From the NCBI RefSeq assembly GCF_000959725.1, contig NZ_CP009322.1:744001-808000 (forward strand): a DNA stretch of 64,000 nt. Direction: 5' to 3'. The DNA is from Burkholderia gladioli (GTDB lineage: Bacteria > Pseudomonadota > Gammaproteobacteria > Burkholderiales > Burkholderiaceae). Position numbers and translations under genes: made by a program. The notes below the pieces were generated by a model. It had not been told where the DNA came from, did not search any database, and worked only from the letters and a program-made list of their open reading frames with translations. Shown here in pieces: positions 1-10,577 of the stretch (position 1 is its first letter; each line of letters begins with the position of its first letter).

Positions 1-408
1 GTTCGGCGCGGTGCGCTCGAGCTTGTCGCCGTCGCCGGTATTGACCACGCCGCGCGGCTCGATCAGCAGCACCCGCACCTCGGCGGCCGCATACGGCTTG
101 TGCTCCACGCCGCGCGGCACCACTGCCATCTCGCCGGCGCGCAGCACGATCTCGCCGTCGCGCAAGGCGATGCGCAGCTCGCCGTCCAGCACCAGGAAGG
201 TCTCGTCGGTATCGGCGTGGCTGTGCCAGACGAAGTCGCCGAGCAGCTTCGCCACCTTGAACTGGTAGTCGTTCATTTCCGCGATCACGCGCGGCTGCCA
301 GTGGCCGTCGACGCGGCCGGCCTTGGCGAGCAGCGGGATCGTGACGGATTGGCCGCGCGTGGCGGCGGGACGGGCCGGGCTGTCGCCGGTGGGAGCTTGC
401 GGGTTCAT
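1..408 (-). CDS. Cupin-domain protein, C-terminus beyond the window
   Basis: The minus strand is open from the ATG at 406-408 to the window edge (136 codons, no stop), so the gene is partial. The protein starts MNPQAPTGDS. It carries a single cupin_2 barrel: a first motif WHSHADTDETFLVLDGEL, with two His and the downstream Glu as likely metal ligands, and a second motif GEMAVVPRGVEHKP. An AGGAA sequence lies about 9 nt before the ATG. Small cupins of this type bind a metal or small ligand, but the substrate cannot be read from the sequence. It is transcribed in the same direction as the LysR gene upstream (132-nt gap) and could follow it in one transcript. The family call is secure; the function is unknown. 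Confidence 0.8.
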   Translation of the reverse strand, partial: MNPQAPTGDSPARPAATRGQSVTIPLLAKAGRVDGHWQPRVIAEMNDYQFKVAKLLGDFVWHSHADTDETFLVLDGELRIALRDGEIVLRAGEMAVVPRGVEHKPYAAAEVRVLLIEPRGVVNTGDGDKLERTAPN

Positions 409-540
409 GCCGGGGTTCCTGGTATCGATGGGAAACCCAGCTTAGGCGGGTGCCGCGCCCGTGGCTTGTAAATTCTTGGCGAAGGGGCAACGCGGGGGCG
501 GGGCCGGGCAGCCGCAGCAGGCGCCTTCGCCGCGCCCGCG

Positions 541-1584
541 TCACTCTTCCTCGCGGCGCGCCAGCGCCTCGGCCGCGGCCGGCTTGCCGGCCTCGGGCTC
601 CTGGTAGAGCGCGCGCAGGGCGCGGGCGAGCAGCGTGTCCACCTCGCGCGGCGCGCCGTCTCGCGTCAGGATCGCGACCGGCGGCAGGGTCCAGTCGAGC
701 GTGTAGGGGACGATCGCCACGCCGGCGATATGCACCAGTTCCTCGGCGATATCGGCCGGCACGATCGAGACGGCGTTCTCGTTGGAGGCGAGGATCTCGC
801 CGATCAGGCGTGACGAATAGCTTTCGACGATCGGCACCGGCGGCGCCACGCCGGCGCGCAGGAACAGGTCGGAGATCTGCTCGCGGATCGGCGTGTGCGG
901 CGCGCCGAGGATCCAGTCCAGCTCCACCAGCTTCTGCCAGTTGAGCTTGTTGCGCGCGAGCCGGGCGGCCAGCCGGCGGCTGGCGATCAGGCGCGGCTTC
1001 TGCTGGTGGACCACCTCGAAGTGCAGCTCGGCCAGGTCGACGGTGGAGGTGGCGCGCGCGATCACCACGTCGAGCTGGTGCTCGCGCAGCTGCGCGATCA
1101 ACTGCTCGCTGGTGCCTTCGTGGATCGTCATGGTCAGGCGCTGCGGCACCTCGGCCTGGGTCTGGCGGATCGCCGCGGCCAGGGTCCTGCCCGAGATGAA
1201 GGGAATCACGCCGATATGGATGCGGGTGGCATGCCCGGCCACCACCGCCTCGATATCGCGCGTCAGGTGGTCGAGGTCGTGCAGCATGGCCTGGGCGCGC
1301 GCCAGCACCACCTTGCCGAGCGCGGTGGGCGTCATGCCGCGCGAGCTGCGCTCGAACAGCGGGCCGCCGAACATGCCCTCCAGCTCGGCCAGCGCATTGG
1401 TGACGGCCGGCTGGCTGCTGGCCATCTGCTCGGCCACGCGCGTGAGCGAGCCGTGCTGGCGGATCTGCAGCAGCAGGATCAGATGGCGGATCTTCAGGCG
1501 GCTGCTGAGCCGCCGGATCACCTCTTCCGTATCGAAGGCCACGGTGCCGGCTTCCTGGTCATTATGAAAACGTGATGCGCCCAT
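541..1584 (-). CDS. LysR-family transcriptional regulator
   Basis: A 347-residue protein, slightly longer than the usual 300-330. The N-terminal winged HTH lies near residues 30-90: LKIRHLILLLQIRQHGSLTRV, then SQPAVTNALAELEGMFGGPLFER, the typical LysR recognition helix and wing. A periplasmic-binding-fold effector domain follows to about residue 320 (HIGVIPFISGRTL, LDVVIARATS). The extra N-terminal ~25 residues before the HTH suggest the true start may be internal, but the ATG at 1584 is the first available. It is divergent from maeB with about 100 nt between the starts, the usual arrangement for a LysR regulator and its target, so control of maeB is a reasonable inference. The inducer is unknown. 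Confidence 0.9.
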   Translation of the reverse strand: MGASRFHNDQEAGTVAFDTEEVIRRLSSRLKIRHLILLLQIRQHGSLTRVAEQMASSQPAVTNALAELEGMFGGPLFERSSRGMTPTALGKVVLARAQAMLHDLDHLTRDIEAVVAGHATRIHIGVIPFISGRTLAAAIRQTQAEVPQRLTMTIHEGTSEQLIAQLREHQLDVVIARATSTVDLAELHFEVVHQQKPRLIASRRLAARLARNKLNWQKLVELDWILGAPHTPIREQISDLFLRAGVAPPVPIVESYSSRLIGEILASNENAVSIVPADIAEELVHIAGVAIVPYTLDWTLPPVAILTRDGAPREVDTLLARALRALYQEPEAGKPAAAEALARREEE

Positions 1585-1686
1585 ACTAATTCAAAATAGG
1601 GCGCCGATTGCGGCTGCCTAGAATCGCTTCCTCGATATGCCCAAGCCGCCGGGACAGGCCCGGCGCCAACACCGCGAGTGGAGACG

Positions 1687-3972
<2,286 letters not shown>

Positions 3973-4001
3973 ACTCCTGCCGGCTGAATGGCCGGATGAC
4001 A

Positions 4002-4049
4002 GGCACCTCGGGCGATGTGTGCAAGCACGCCGCCCGACGTGCCTTTTTT
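4002..4049 (+). terminator. Rho-independent terminator of maeB
   Basis: A 13-bp stem with one mismatch (arms 4002-4014 GGCACCTCGGGCG and 4031-4043 CGCCCGACGTGCC) is followed directly by six T at 4044-4049. It lies 30 nt after the maeB stop, between convergent genes. Confidence 0.85.
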
Positions 4050-4069
4050 GCTTGCGCGGCGCCGCGGCT

Positions 4070-5410
4070 TCAGTCGCGCGGCAGCCAGGCGCCGTGAAAG
4101 CCCGCCGGGATCCGCACCGGCAGATGCACGGTCGCCACCGGTTCGGCATCGAGCCGGCGCGCGTCGAGCACCACCACGTCGCTGGTGTCGGTGGCCGCGC
4201 GGTACACGCAGGCGAGCACCCAGCCGTCGTCGTCCTCGCTCGATCCCGCGCGCGGCACGAACACCGGTTCGCTGTTCTGGTCGCCGGGCGGCACCGCGTG
4301 GCGCATCACCTCGCCTGTGAGGACATCGAGGCGAACGATGCCGCGCATCTCGTCCAGGCCCGGCTGCTCGACCGCGTAGCAATAGCGATAGGCGCGGCCG
4401 GTGCGACGCTCGTCGATGCGCGGCAGCTCCAGCGCCAGGTCCGACAGCGCTCCTTCCTCGACCGTGCCGGCGTCGAGATCGAAGCGGTAGCGCCAAGGCG
4501 TGCCGATCGGGTTCGGCTCGAAGGCCTGGCCGTCCGGCGCCAGGCGAAGGAACCAGGGATAGCGGATCACGTCGAGCACGATGGTCGAGGCATCCGCGTC
4601 CCAGGCGTTGATCACGTGCTGGATGAAGCAGGGCGCGATCTCGAACCAGCGCAGGGCATCGGCGTCGCCGGCATGGCGCGGCAGCACGCCGATGCGCGCC
4701 GGCCGGTCCGCCTCCCAGCGCAGCGGCATGCGATGGCCGCGCTTGAGCATCGAGAAATCGTAGATCACGTTCAGGTCCGGCAGCAGGCTGTGGCTGGCCG
4801 TGATCGCGAGGTCGTGGATCATCGACGGACGCGGCAGCTCGATCGGCAGGTCCACGCGCGTGGTGCCGTCGGGCGCGGCCACCATGTAGCGCAGGTAGGG
4901 CGGCATCCAGTGCGCACGAAACCCGACCAGCTCCGCCGTTTCCGGATCGACCTTCGGATGTCCGCCCATGCCCTGCGCGAAGGCGGGCAGGTGGTGTGCC
5001 GGGCCGAGCGTGTCGAGGCCGGGCGAGATTTCCAGCGGCATGCCGCCCTCGGCCAGCGCCAGCGTGCTGCCGGCATGGCGGATCACGTTGATGTTGGGGT
5101 TGGTGTCCGGCATCGCCTCGAACTGTTCGGGCGCATGGTGCTCGGCCCAGCGGCGCGTGCGCAGCCAGCGGTTGCGATAGCCGCTCGTGCGGCCGTCGGC
5201 GAAGCCGACCGCATGCAGCATCGCGGCCTCGGGCCACCAGGACAGCAGGTCCTGGCCGGCGAAGCGGCCAGTCACGGGATTCGGGCCATTGCGCACCAGC
5301 CAGCCGTCCAGCTCCGGCGGCAAGGTGCCGCTCAAGGGCAAGGCACCCAGGTCGGATTCGCGGGCTACCGGGGCGAGCGCGCCGGCATTGAGGTCGATGG
5401 CGGAAGACAT
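4070..5410 (-). CDS. Carotenoid oxygenase / lignostilbene dioxygenase family protein
   Basis: A 446-residue protein of the RPE65/CCD/lignostilbene-dioxygenase family, which cleaves a carbon-carbon double bond of apocarotenoids or stilbenes with a non-haem Fe(II). The start MSSAIDLN (ATG complement at 5408-5410) precedes the family N-terminus LSGTLPPELDGWLVRNGPNP. All four expected iron-binding His are visible: His151 (GGHPKVD), His199 (SMIHDLA), His265 (FIQHVINA) and His439 (GFHGAWLP), so it should be active. The length is normal. It is a single gene, convergent with maeB, and preceded by a perfect 14-bp inverted repeat at 5453-5498 that may be an operator. No carotenoid synthesis gene is nearby, so a stilbene or other phenylpropanoid substrate is at least as likely as a carotenoid. 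Confidence 0.92.
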   Translation of the reverse strand: MSSAIDLNAGALAPVARESDLGALPLSGTLPPELDGWLVRNGPNPVTGRFAGQDLLSWWPEAAMLHAVGFADGRTSGYRNRWLRTRRWAEHHAPEQFEAMPDTNPNINVIRHAGSTLALAEGGMPLEISPGLDTLGPAHHLPAFAQGMGGHPKVDPETAELVGFRAHWMPPYLRYMVAAPDGTTRVDLPIELPRPSMIHDLAITASHSLLPDLNVIYDFSMLKRGHRMPLRWEADRPARIGVLPRHAGDADALRWFEIAPCFIQHVINAWDADASTIVLDVIRYPWFLRLAPDGQAFEPNPIGTPWRYRFDLDAGTVEEGALSDLALELPRIDERRTGRAYRYCYAVEQPGLDEMRGIVRLDVLTGEVMRHAVPPGDQNSEPVFVPRAGSSEDDDGWVLACVYRAATDTSDVVVLDARRLDAEPVATVHLPVRIPAGFHGAWLPRD

Positions 5411-5452
5411 GATTCGGGGCAGGCAAGCGGGCCGTTGTGGACAAGGAGCGAA

Positions 5453-5498
5453 TTTATACCCGGATGTAAATCGATCGTCAATATCATCCGGGTATAAA
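5453..5498. promoter_or_regulatory. Perfect 14-bp inverted repeat upstream of the carotenoid oxygenase gene
   Basis: Arms TTTATACCCGGATG (5453-5466) and CATCCGGGTATAAA (5485-5498) are exact reverse complements separated by 18 nt. The site starts 43 nt before the oxygenase start codon, where a promoter is expected, and is much more AT-rich than its surroundings. This looks like a dimeric repressor operator. The cognate regulator is not adjacent. Confidence 0.6.
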
Positions 5499-5570
5499 TA
5501 GAGAGCCGGTTCCTCGGCACGTGTTGCCGCGAATCGATCCGATCCCGTTTTCGGGCGCCCGAAAGCAAAA

Positions 5571-5607
5571 CGGCCGCCGCTCACGCATCGGGCGTGAGCG
5601 GCGGCCG
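5571..5607 (-). terminator. Rho-independent terminator of nemA
   Basis: Perfect 16-bp stem (5571-5586 with 5592-5607) and a 5-nt loop ATCGG. On the minus strand it is followed by a T-rich tail (TTTTGCTTT, complement of 5561-5569). It lies 28 nt after the nemA stop. Confidence 0.85.
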
Positions 5608-5635
5608 CGAGGACGGGCAAGCGCCCGCCCGGTCG

Positions 5636-6697
5636 TCAGGCGACGTTTTCGAGCGACGGATAGTCGGTGTAGCCCGTCTCGCCCTCGGCGTAGAAGGTCG
5701 ACGGCACCGGCGCGTTCAGCTCGCTGTTGAGCTGGAAGCGGCGCGGCAGGTCCGGATTGGCGATGAACAGCTTGCCCCACGCCACCGCATCGGCCTCGCC
5801 CTTGGCCAGCACGGCTTGCGCGCTGTCGAGCGTGAACGCTTCGTTGGCGATGTAGGGGCCGCCGAAGGCTGCCTTCAGTTGCGGGCCGAGACGGTTATCG
5901 CCTTCGCTTTCGCGGGCGAAGATAAAGGCGATCTTGCGGCGGCCGAGTTCGCGCGCGACGTAGCCGAAGGTGGCCGCCGGGTTCGAATCGCCCATCGTGT
6001 GCGCATCGCCGCGCGGTGCCAGGTGCACGCCGACGCGCTCGGCGCCCCATACCTCGATGGCCGCATCCACCGCCTCGAGCAGGAAGCGCGCGCGGTTCTC
6101 GATCGAGCCGCCGTAGGCGTCGGTGCGATGGTTGGTGCTGTCCTGCAGGAACTGGTCGGGCAGGTAGCCGTTCGCGCCGTGGATTTCCACGCCGTCGAAG
6201 CCGGCCAGCTTGGCGTTCTCGGCGCCCTTGCGATAGGCCGCGATGATGCCGGGGATCTCGTCGAGTTCGAGCGCGCGCGGCGTGACGAATGGACGTTCCG
6301 GGCGCACCAGGCTGACATGGCCGCCGGCCGCGATCGCGCTCGGCGCCACCGGCAGTTGGCCGTCCAGGAAGATCGGGTCCGAGATGCGGCCCACGTGCCA
6401 GAGCTGCATGAAGATCTTGCCGCCCGCCTCGTGCACGGCCTGGGTCACCAGCTTCCAGCCCTCGACCTGTTCGTCGGACCAGATGCCCGGCGTCTTGGCG
6501 TAGCCCACGCCCTGCGGCGTGACCGAGGTGGCCTCGGTCAGGATCAGGCCGGCGGAGGCGCGCTCGGCGTAGTAGCGCGCCATCAGCGCGTTCGGCACGC
6601 GCTCGTCGCCCGAGCGGGCGCGCGTGAGCGGGGCCATCACGATACGGTTCGGCAGCGTCAGGTCGCCGACGACCAGCGGATCGAACAGGGTTGGCAT
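5636..6697 (-). CDS. nemA: Old Yellow Enzyme-family NADH:flavin oxidoreductase (N-ethylmaleimide reductase type)
   Basis: A 353-residue FMN TIM-barrel ene-reductase that reduces activated C=C bonds of maleimides and enones, and nitro-esters, with NAD(P)H in the cytosol. Visible motifs: LFDPLVVGDLTLPNRIVMAPLTR at the start, FMQLWHVGRIS near residue 100, the substrate-binding H-x-x-N in VEIHGANGYLPDQFL near 180, the DAYGGSIENRARFLLEA signature near 205, and the phosphate-binding VAWGKLFIANPDLPRRF near 315. The start MPTLFDP (ATG complement at 6695-6697) has AAGGAG at a good distance; the open frame upstream is non-coding. An ArsR regulator lies 71 nt upstream on the same strand, so the pair is probably one operon and the regulator probably controls nemA. 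Confidence 0.93.
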   Translation of the reverse strand: MPTLFDPLVVGDLTLPNRIVMAPLTRARSGDERVPNALMARYYAERASAGLILTEATSVTPQGVGYAKTPGIWSDEQVEGWKLVTQAVHEAGGKIFMQLWHVGRISDPIFLDGQLPVAPSAIAAGGHVSLVRPERPFVTPRALELDEIPGIIAAYRKGAENAKLAGFDGVEIHGANGYLPDQFLQDSTNHRTDAYGGSIENRARFLLEAVDAAIEVWGAERVGVHLAPRGDAHTMGDSNPAATFGYVARELGRRKIAFIFARESEGDNRLGPQLKAAFGGPYIANEAFTLDSAQAVLAKGEADAVAWGKLFIANPDLPRRFQLNSELNAPVPSTFYAEGETGYTDYPSLENVA

Positions 6698-6768
6698 GGC
6701 AGGGACTCCTTGTCGAATGAGTTGGGCCGGGCACGGACCCGGCAAGCCTCGCGGCGGCGATATCGACG

Positions 6769-7077
6769 CTACAGGCTGGTTTGCAATTGATCGACGAAGG
6801 CCCGGATCACCGTTTCGTTGCGCCGAAAGAACACCCACTGGCCGACCCGCGAGCTCTGCACCAGCCCCGCGCGCTGCAGGGTGGCGAGGTGGGCCGACAC
6901 GGTCGACTGCGACAGGCCGCAACGCGAGTCGATCTGGCCGGCGCACACGCCTTCCTGGAACGAGGCGTGCAGGGCCTGGTCCGGGAAGTGGTGCTCGGGC
7001 TCCTTGAGCCAGGCGAGGATCTCGCGCCGGACAGGGTTGGCCAGGGCCTTGTGAATCGCGTCGATGTCGAGCGTCAT
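6769..7077 (-). CDS. ArsR-family (winged HTH) regulator, likely controls nemA
   Basis: A 102-residue ArsR/SmtB protein. The start MTLDIDAIHKALANPVRREILAWL is the usual first helix of these repressors; the recognition helix lies in LSQSTVSAHLATLQRAGLV (residues 55-73) and the wing in GQWVFFRRNETVI. It lacks the metal-binding ELCVCDL-type motif in helix 3. Instead two cysteines, Cys45 and Cys53, sit just before the recognition helix, which fits a thiol sensor of electrophiles. It is followed by nemA and preceded by a palindrome at 7132-7155. Function as an electrophile-responsive repressor is inferred from the neighbour and the cysteines. Confidence 0.88.
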   Translation of the reverse strand: MTLDIDAIHKALANPVRREILAWLKEPEHHFPDQALHASFQEGVCAGQIDSRCGLSQSTVSAHLATLQRAGLVQSSRVGQWVFFRRNETVIRAFVDQLQTSL

Positions 7078-7131
7078 GGGTGATGAATCGGTGGAACGGC
7101 GGGACCCGATTGTAACGTCGTCGGACGAAGC

Positions 7132-7155
7132 ATATATCGGAATATCGCGATATAT
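7132..7155. promoter_or_regulatory. AT-rich palindrome upstream of the arsR-nemA operon
   Basis: Outer arms ATATATCG (7132-7139) and CGATATAT (7148-7155) flank a further ATATCG; the inner ATATCGCGATAT (7142-7153) is a perfect 12-bp palindrome. The site is about 55 nt before the ArsR start codon in a region otherwise high in GC. It is a good candidate for the ArsR self-binding site and promoter. Confidence 0.55.
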
Positions 7156-7222
7156 AGAATTAACCTTGTGAGGAGGCGGGTTAATAACGATGCGGTAATA
7201 AAGGGCGCCATGACGCGGCGAT

Positions 7223-7245
7223 GCCGGCGCGGTTTTCGCGCCGGC
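7223..7245. terminator. Stem-loop after czcA
   Basis: Perfect 9-bp stem GCCGGCGCG (7223-7231) with CGCGCCGGC (7237-7245) and loop GTTTT, 41 nt after the czcA stop. No U-tract follows on either strand, so intrinsic termination is uncertain; it may be only an RNA 3'-end stabiliser. Confidence 0.35.
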
Positions 7246-7285
7246 AATCGTCGGAGGTTTGGGGGTCGGGGAGGGGCGGCGAAGA

Positions 7286-10200
7286 TCAGCCCGGCCCGCG
7301 CCGGAAGGGCAGCCGGTCGAGCAGTCGGCCGAGCAGCCGGCTCGCCGTGCCTGCCCGGTCTGCCGGCGTCGTGCGCGGCGATCCGCTGTAGACGAACCGG
7401 TACAGCACCGGCAGCACCAGCAGGGTCAGCATCGTCGAGGACAGGATGCCGCCGATCACCACCGTCGCCAGCGGGCGCTGGACCTCCGCGCCGGTGCCGG
7501 TGGCGATCGCCATCGGCACGAAGCCGAGCGAGGCGACCAGCGCCGTCATCAGCACCGGGCGCAGCCGGGTCAGCGCGCCCTCGCGCACCGCCTCGGCCAG
7601 CGGGCGGCCGGCCTCGCGCAGGTTGCGGATGAAGGAGATCATCACCAGCCCGTTGAGTACCGCCACGCCCGACAGCGCGATGAAGCCCACCGCCGCCGAG
7701 ATCGACAGCGGAATGCCGCGCAGCCACAGGAACAGGATGCCGCCCGACAGCGCGAACGGGATGCCGGTGAACACCAGCAGGCCGTCCTTGGCATTGTTGA
7801 ACATCATGAACAGCAGCACGAACACCAGCAGCAGCGCCAGCGGCACGACCAGCTTCAGGCGCGCCGTCGCGCTCTGCAACTGCTCGAACTGGCCGCCCCA
7901 GGTGAGCCAGTAGCCGGGCGGGATGGCGACCTCGGCCTGCAGTTTCGCCTGCGCATCGGCGACGAAGGAGCCGACGTCGCGCTCGCGCACGTTCGCGCTG
8001 ACCACGATGCGGCGCTTGCCGTCCTCGCGGCTGATCTGGTTCGGCCCCGGCGCCAACTCGATGTTCGCCAGCTCGGAAAGCGGCACGAAGGCGGCGCCCG
8101 CCGGGTTCGCGCCGCTGCCCGAAGACGAAGGTGCAGCCGCGGCGGCCGTGACGGGCAGCGCGATCGGCAGGCGCCGGATCGCGTCGATGTCCGAGCGCAG
8201 CGTCTCGGGCAGGCGCACCACGATGTCGAAGCGGCGATCGCCCTGGAACAGCGTGCTGGCGGTCTTCCCGCCGAGCGCCGCGGCTACCGGGGCCTGCACG
8301 TCGGCGATATTGATGCCGTAGCGGGCCAGCTTCTCGCGGTCGGGATCGATGCTCAGCACGGGCAGGCCGGCGGTCTGCTCGACCTTGACCTCGATCGCGC
8401 CCGGCACCTGCTGCAGCGCCTCGGCGATCCGCCTGGCGGTGGCCTCGAGCGTGCCCATGTCGTCGCCGAACAGCTTGACCGCCACGTCGCTGCGCACGCC
8501 GGAGATCAGTTCGTTGAAGCGCAACTGGATCGGCTGCGAGAACTCGTAGACGCTGCCCGGTATCGCGGCGAGCACCGCCTCGATCTCGTCGCGCAACTGC
8601 TCGCGCGGCTTGGTCGGCTCGGGCCAGTCCCTGGCCGGCTTCAGCATGATGTAGGCATCGGACTGGTTCGGCGGCATCAGGTCGGTGGCCACCTCGGCCG
8701 TGCCGGTGCGCGCGAACACGCGCTCGATCTCGGGGATGCGTGCCTTGAGCGTGGCCTCGATCTGCCGCTGCATCTCGAGCGATTGCGTGAGGCTGGTGCC
8801 CGGGATACGCAGCGCGGAGATCGAGAAATCGCCCTCGTTGAGGCTGGGGATGAATTCGCTGCCGAGCCGGGTGGCGATCAGCAGGGTGGCCGCCACCGCC
8901 AGCGTGGCGCCGGCCAGCACGGGGCCGGGGCGGCGCAGGCAGCGATCGAGCAGCACCGCGTAGAGCGAGCGCGCCCACGACATCAGGCGGTTCTCCTTCT
9001 CCTCGACCTTCTCGCCGATGAACAGCGCCACCGCGGCGGGGATGAAGGTGACGGTGAGGACCATCGCCGCGGCGAGCGCGAGCACCACCGTGATCGCCAT
9101 CGGATGGAACATCTTGCCCTCCACGCCCGAGAGCGCCAGGATCGGCAAATACACCACCATGATGATCACCTGCCCGAAGATCAGCGCGCGCCGCGCTTCC
9201 TGGGACGCCTGGTAGACCTCGGCATGGCGCTCCTCGCGCGTGAGCGGGCGGCCTGCCGCGGCCTGCGCATGCGCCAGGCGCCGCACGCAGTTCTCGACGA
9301 TCACCACCGCGCCGTCGATGATGATGCCGAAATCGAGCGCGCCCAGGCTCATCAGGTTGGCGCTGACCTTCAGGTTCACCATGCCGGTGAAGGTCATCAG
9401 CATCGCCAGCGGGATCACCAGCGCTGTGATCAGGGCCGCGCGCAGGTTGCCGAGGAACAGGAACAGGATCGCGATGACGAACAGCGCGCCTTCCAGCAGG
9501 TTCTTCTTGACCGTCGCGATGGCCTTCTCGACCAGCACCGTTCGATCGTAGACCGGCACCGCGCGCACGCCCGGCGGCAGCGAGCGGTTGACGTCCTTCA
9601 TCCTGGCGGCCACCGCCTCGGCCACCGTGCGGCTGTTCTCGCCGATCAGCATGAAGACGGTACCCAGCACCACCTCGCGGCCGTTCTCGGTGGCCGCGCC
9701 GGTGCGCAGCTCGCGGCCGATCTGCACCTGGCCGATGTCCTGCATGCGTACCGGCACGCCGCCCGCGTTGGCGAGCACGATGTTGGCCAGGTCGTCGAGC
9801 GAGCGCGCCTGCCCCGGCACGCGCACCAGGTACTGCTCGCCGCGCTTCTCGATGTAGCCGGCGCCGACGTTGTCGTTGTTCGACTGCACCGCGCGCACCA
9901 CGTCCGCCAGCGACAGCCCGTAGGACATCAGCTTGGCCGGATCGGGCGCGATCTGATACTCCTTCACGTAGCCGCCGATCGAGTTCACCTCGGTCACGCC
10001 CGGCACGTTGCGCAATTGCGTGCGGATCACCCAGTCCTGCAGCTCGCGCAGGTCGGTCGGCGTGTAGGCGCCGCCGTCGGGCTTGCGCGCGCCGGCATCG
10101 GCCTCGACCGTCCACATGTAGATCTCGCCGAGCCCGGTCGAGGTCGGCCCCATGATCGGCGCCACGCCTTCGGGCAGCCGGTCCTTGGCCTGCTGCAGGC

Positions 10201-10537
10201 GCTCGTTGACGAGCTGGCGCGCGAAGTAGATGTCGGTGTCGTCCTTGAAGATCACCGTGATCTGCGAGATGCCGTAGCGCGAGGTCGAGCGCGTCTGCTC
10301 CAGGTGCGGCAGGCCCGCCATCGCGGTCTCCAGCGGATAGGTGACGCGCTGCTCGACCTCGAGCGGCGAGTAGCCCGGCGCGGGCGTGTTGATCTGCACC
10401 TGCACGTTGGTGATGTCGGGCACGGCATCGATCGGCAGCCGCTGGTAGCTGTAGATGCCGAGCGCGGCCAGCGCGAGGATCGCGAGCAGGACGAGCCAGC
10501 GATGGGCAATGGAGGAGCGGATCAGGCGATCGAACAT
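7286..10537 (-). CDS. czcA: CzcA-type heavy-metal efflux RND transporter, inner-membrane pump
   Basis: A 1083-residue RND pump of the HME (CzcA/CusA) class that exports divalent metal ions from periplasm and cytosol using the proton gradient. N-terminal MFDRLIRSSIAHRWLVLLAIL is the first membrane segment, followed by PIDAVPDITNVQVQINT, typical of HME pumps. TM4 carries DFGIIIDGAVVIVENC near residue 400, with the two Asp and the Glu of the proton relay in the CzcA pattern (Co/Zn/Cd) rather than the CusA pattern (Cu/Ag). Length and 12-TM layout are normal. A short non-conserved Gly/Ser/Ala-rich insertion (AAAAPSSSGSGANPAGAAF) lies near residue 810. Last gene of the minus-strand czcCBA operon, 40 nt after czcB. 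Confidence 0.95.
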   Translation of the reverse strand: MFDRLIRSSIAHRWLVLLAILALAALGIYSYQRLPIDAVPDITNVQVQINTPAPGYSPLEVEQRVTYPLETAMAGLPHLEQTRSTSRYGISQITVIFKDDTDIYFARQLVNERLQQAKDRLPEGVAPIMGPTSTGLGEIYMWTVEADAGARKPDGGAYTPTDLRELQDWVIRTQLRNVPGVTEVNSIGGYVKEYQIAPDPAKLMSYGLSLADVVRAVQSNNDNVGAGYIEKRGEQYLVRVPGQARSLDDLANIVLANAGGVPVRMQDIGQVQIGRELRTGAATENGREVVLGTVFMLIGENSRTVAEAVAARMKDVNRSLPPGVRAVPVYDRTVLVEKAIATVKKNLLEGALFVIAILFLFLGNLRAALITALVIPLAMLMTFTGMVNLKVSANLMSLGALDFGIIIDGAVVIVENCVRRLAHAQAAAGRPLTREERHAEVYQASQEARRALIFGQVIIMVVYLPILALSGVEGKMFHPMAITVVLALAAAMVLTVTFIPAAVALFIGEKVEEKENRLMSWARSLYAVLLDRCLRRPGPVLAGATLAVAATLLIATRLGSEFIPSLNEGDFSISALRIPGTSLTQSLEMQRQIEATLKARIPEIERVFARTGTAEVATDLMPPNQSDAYIMLKPARDWPEPTKPREQLRDEIEAVLAAIPGSVYEFSQPIQLRFNELISGVRSDVAVKLFGDDMGTLEATARRIAEALQQVPGAIEVKVEQTAGLPVLSIDPDREKLARYGINIADVQAPVAAALGGKTASTLFQGDRRFDIVVRLPETLRSDIDAIRRLPIALPVTAAAAAPSSSGSGANPAGAAFVPLSELANIELAPGPNQISREDGKRRIVVSANVRERDVGSFVADAQAKLQAEVAIPPGYWLTWGGQFEQLQSATARLKLVVPLALLLVFVLLFMMFNNAKDGLLVFTGIPFALSGGILFLWLRGIPLSISAAVGFIALSGVAVLNGLVMISFIRNLREAGRPLAEAVREGALTRLRPVLMTALVASLGFVPMAIATGTGAEVQRPLATVVIGGILSSTMLTLLVLPVLYRFVYSGSPRTTPADRAGTASRLLGRLLDRLPFRRGPG

Positions 10538-10577
10538 GGAGGAGTCCAGATTGAGCGGCGAGCGGGCACGGGTGGGA

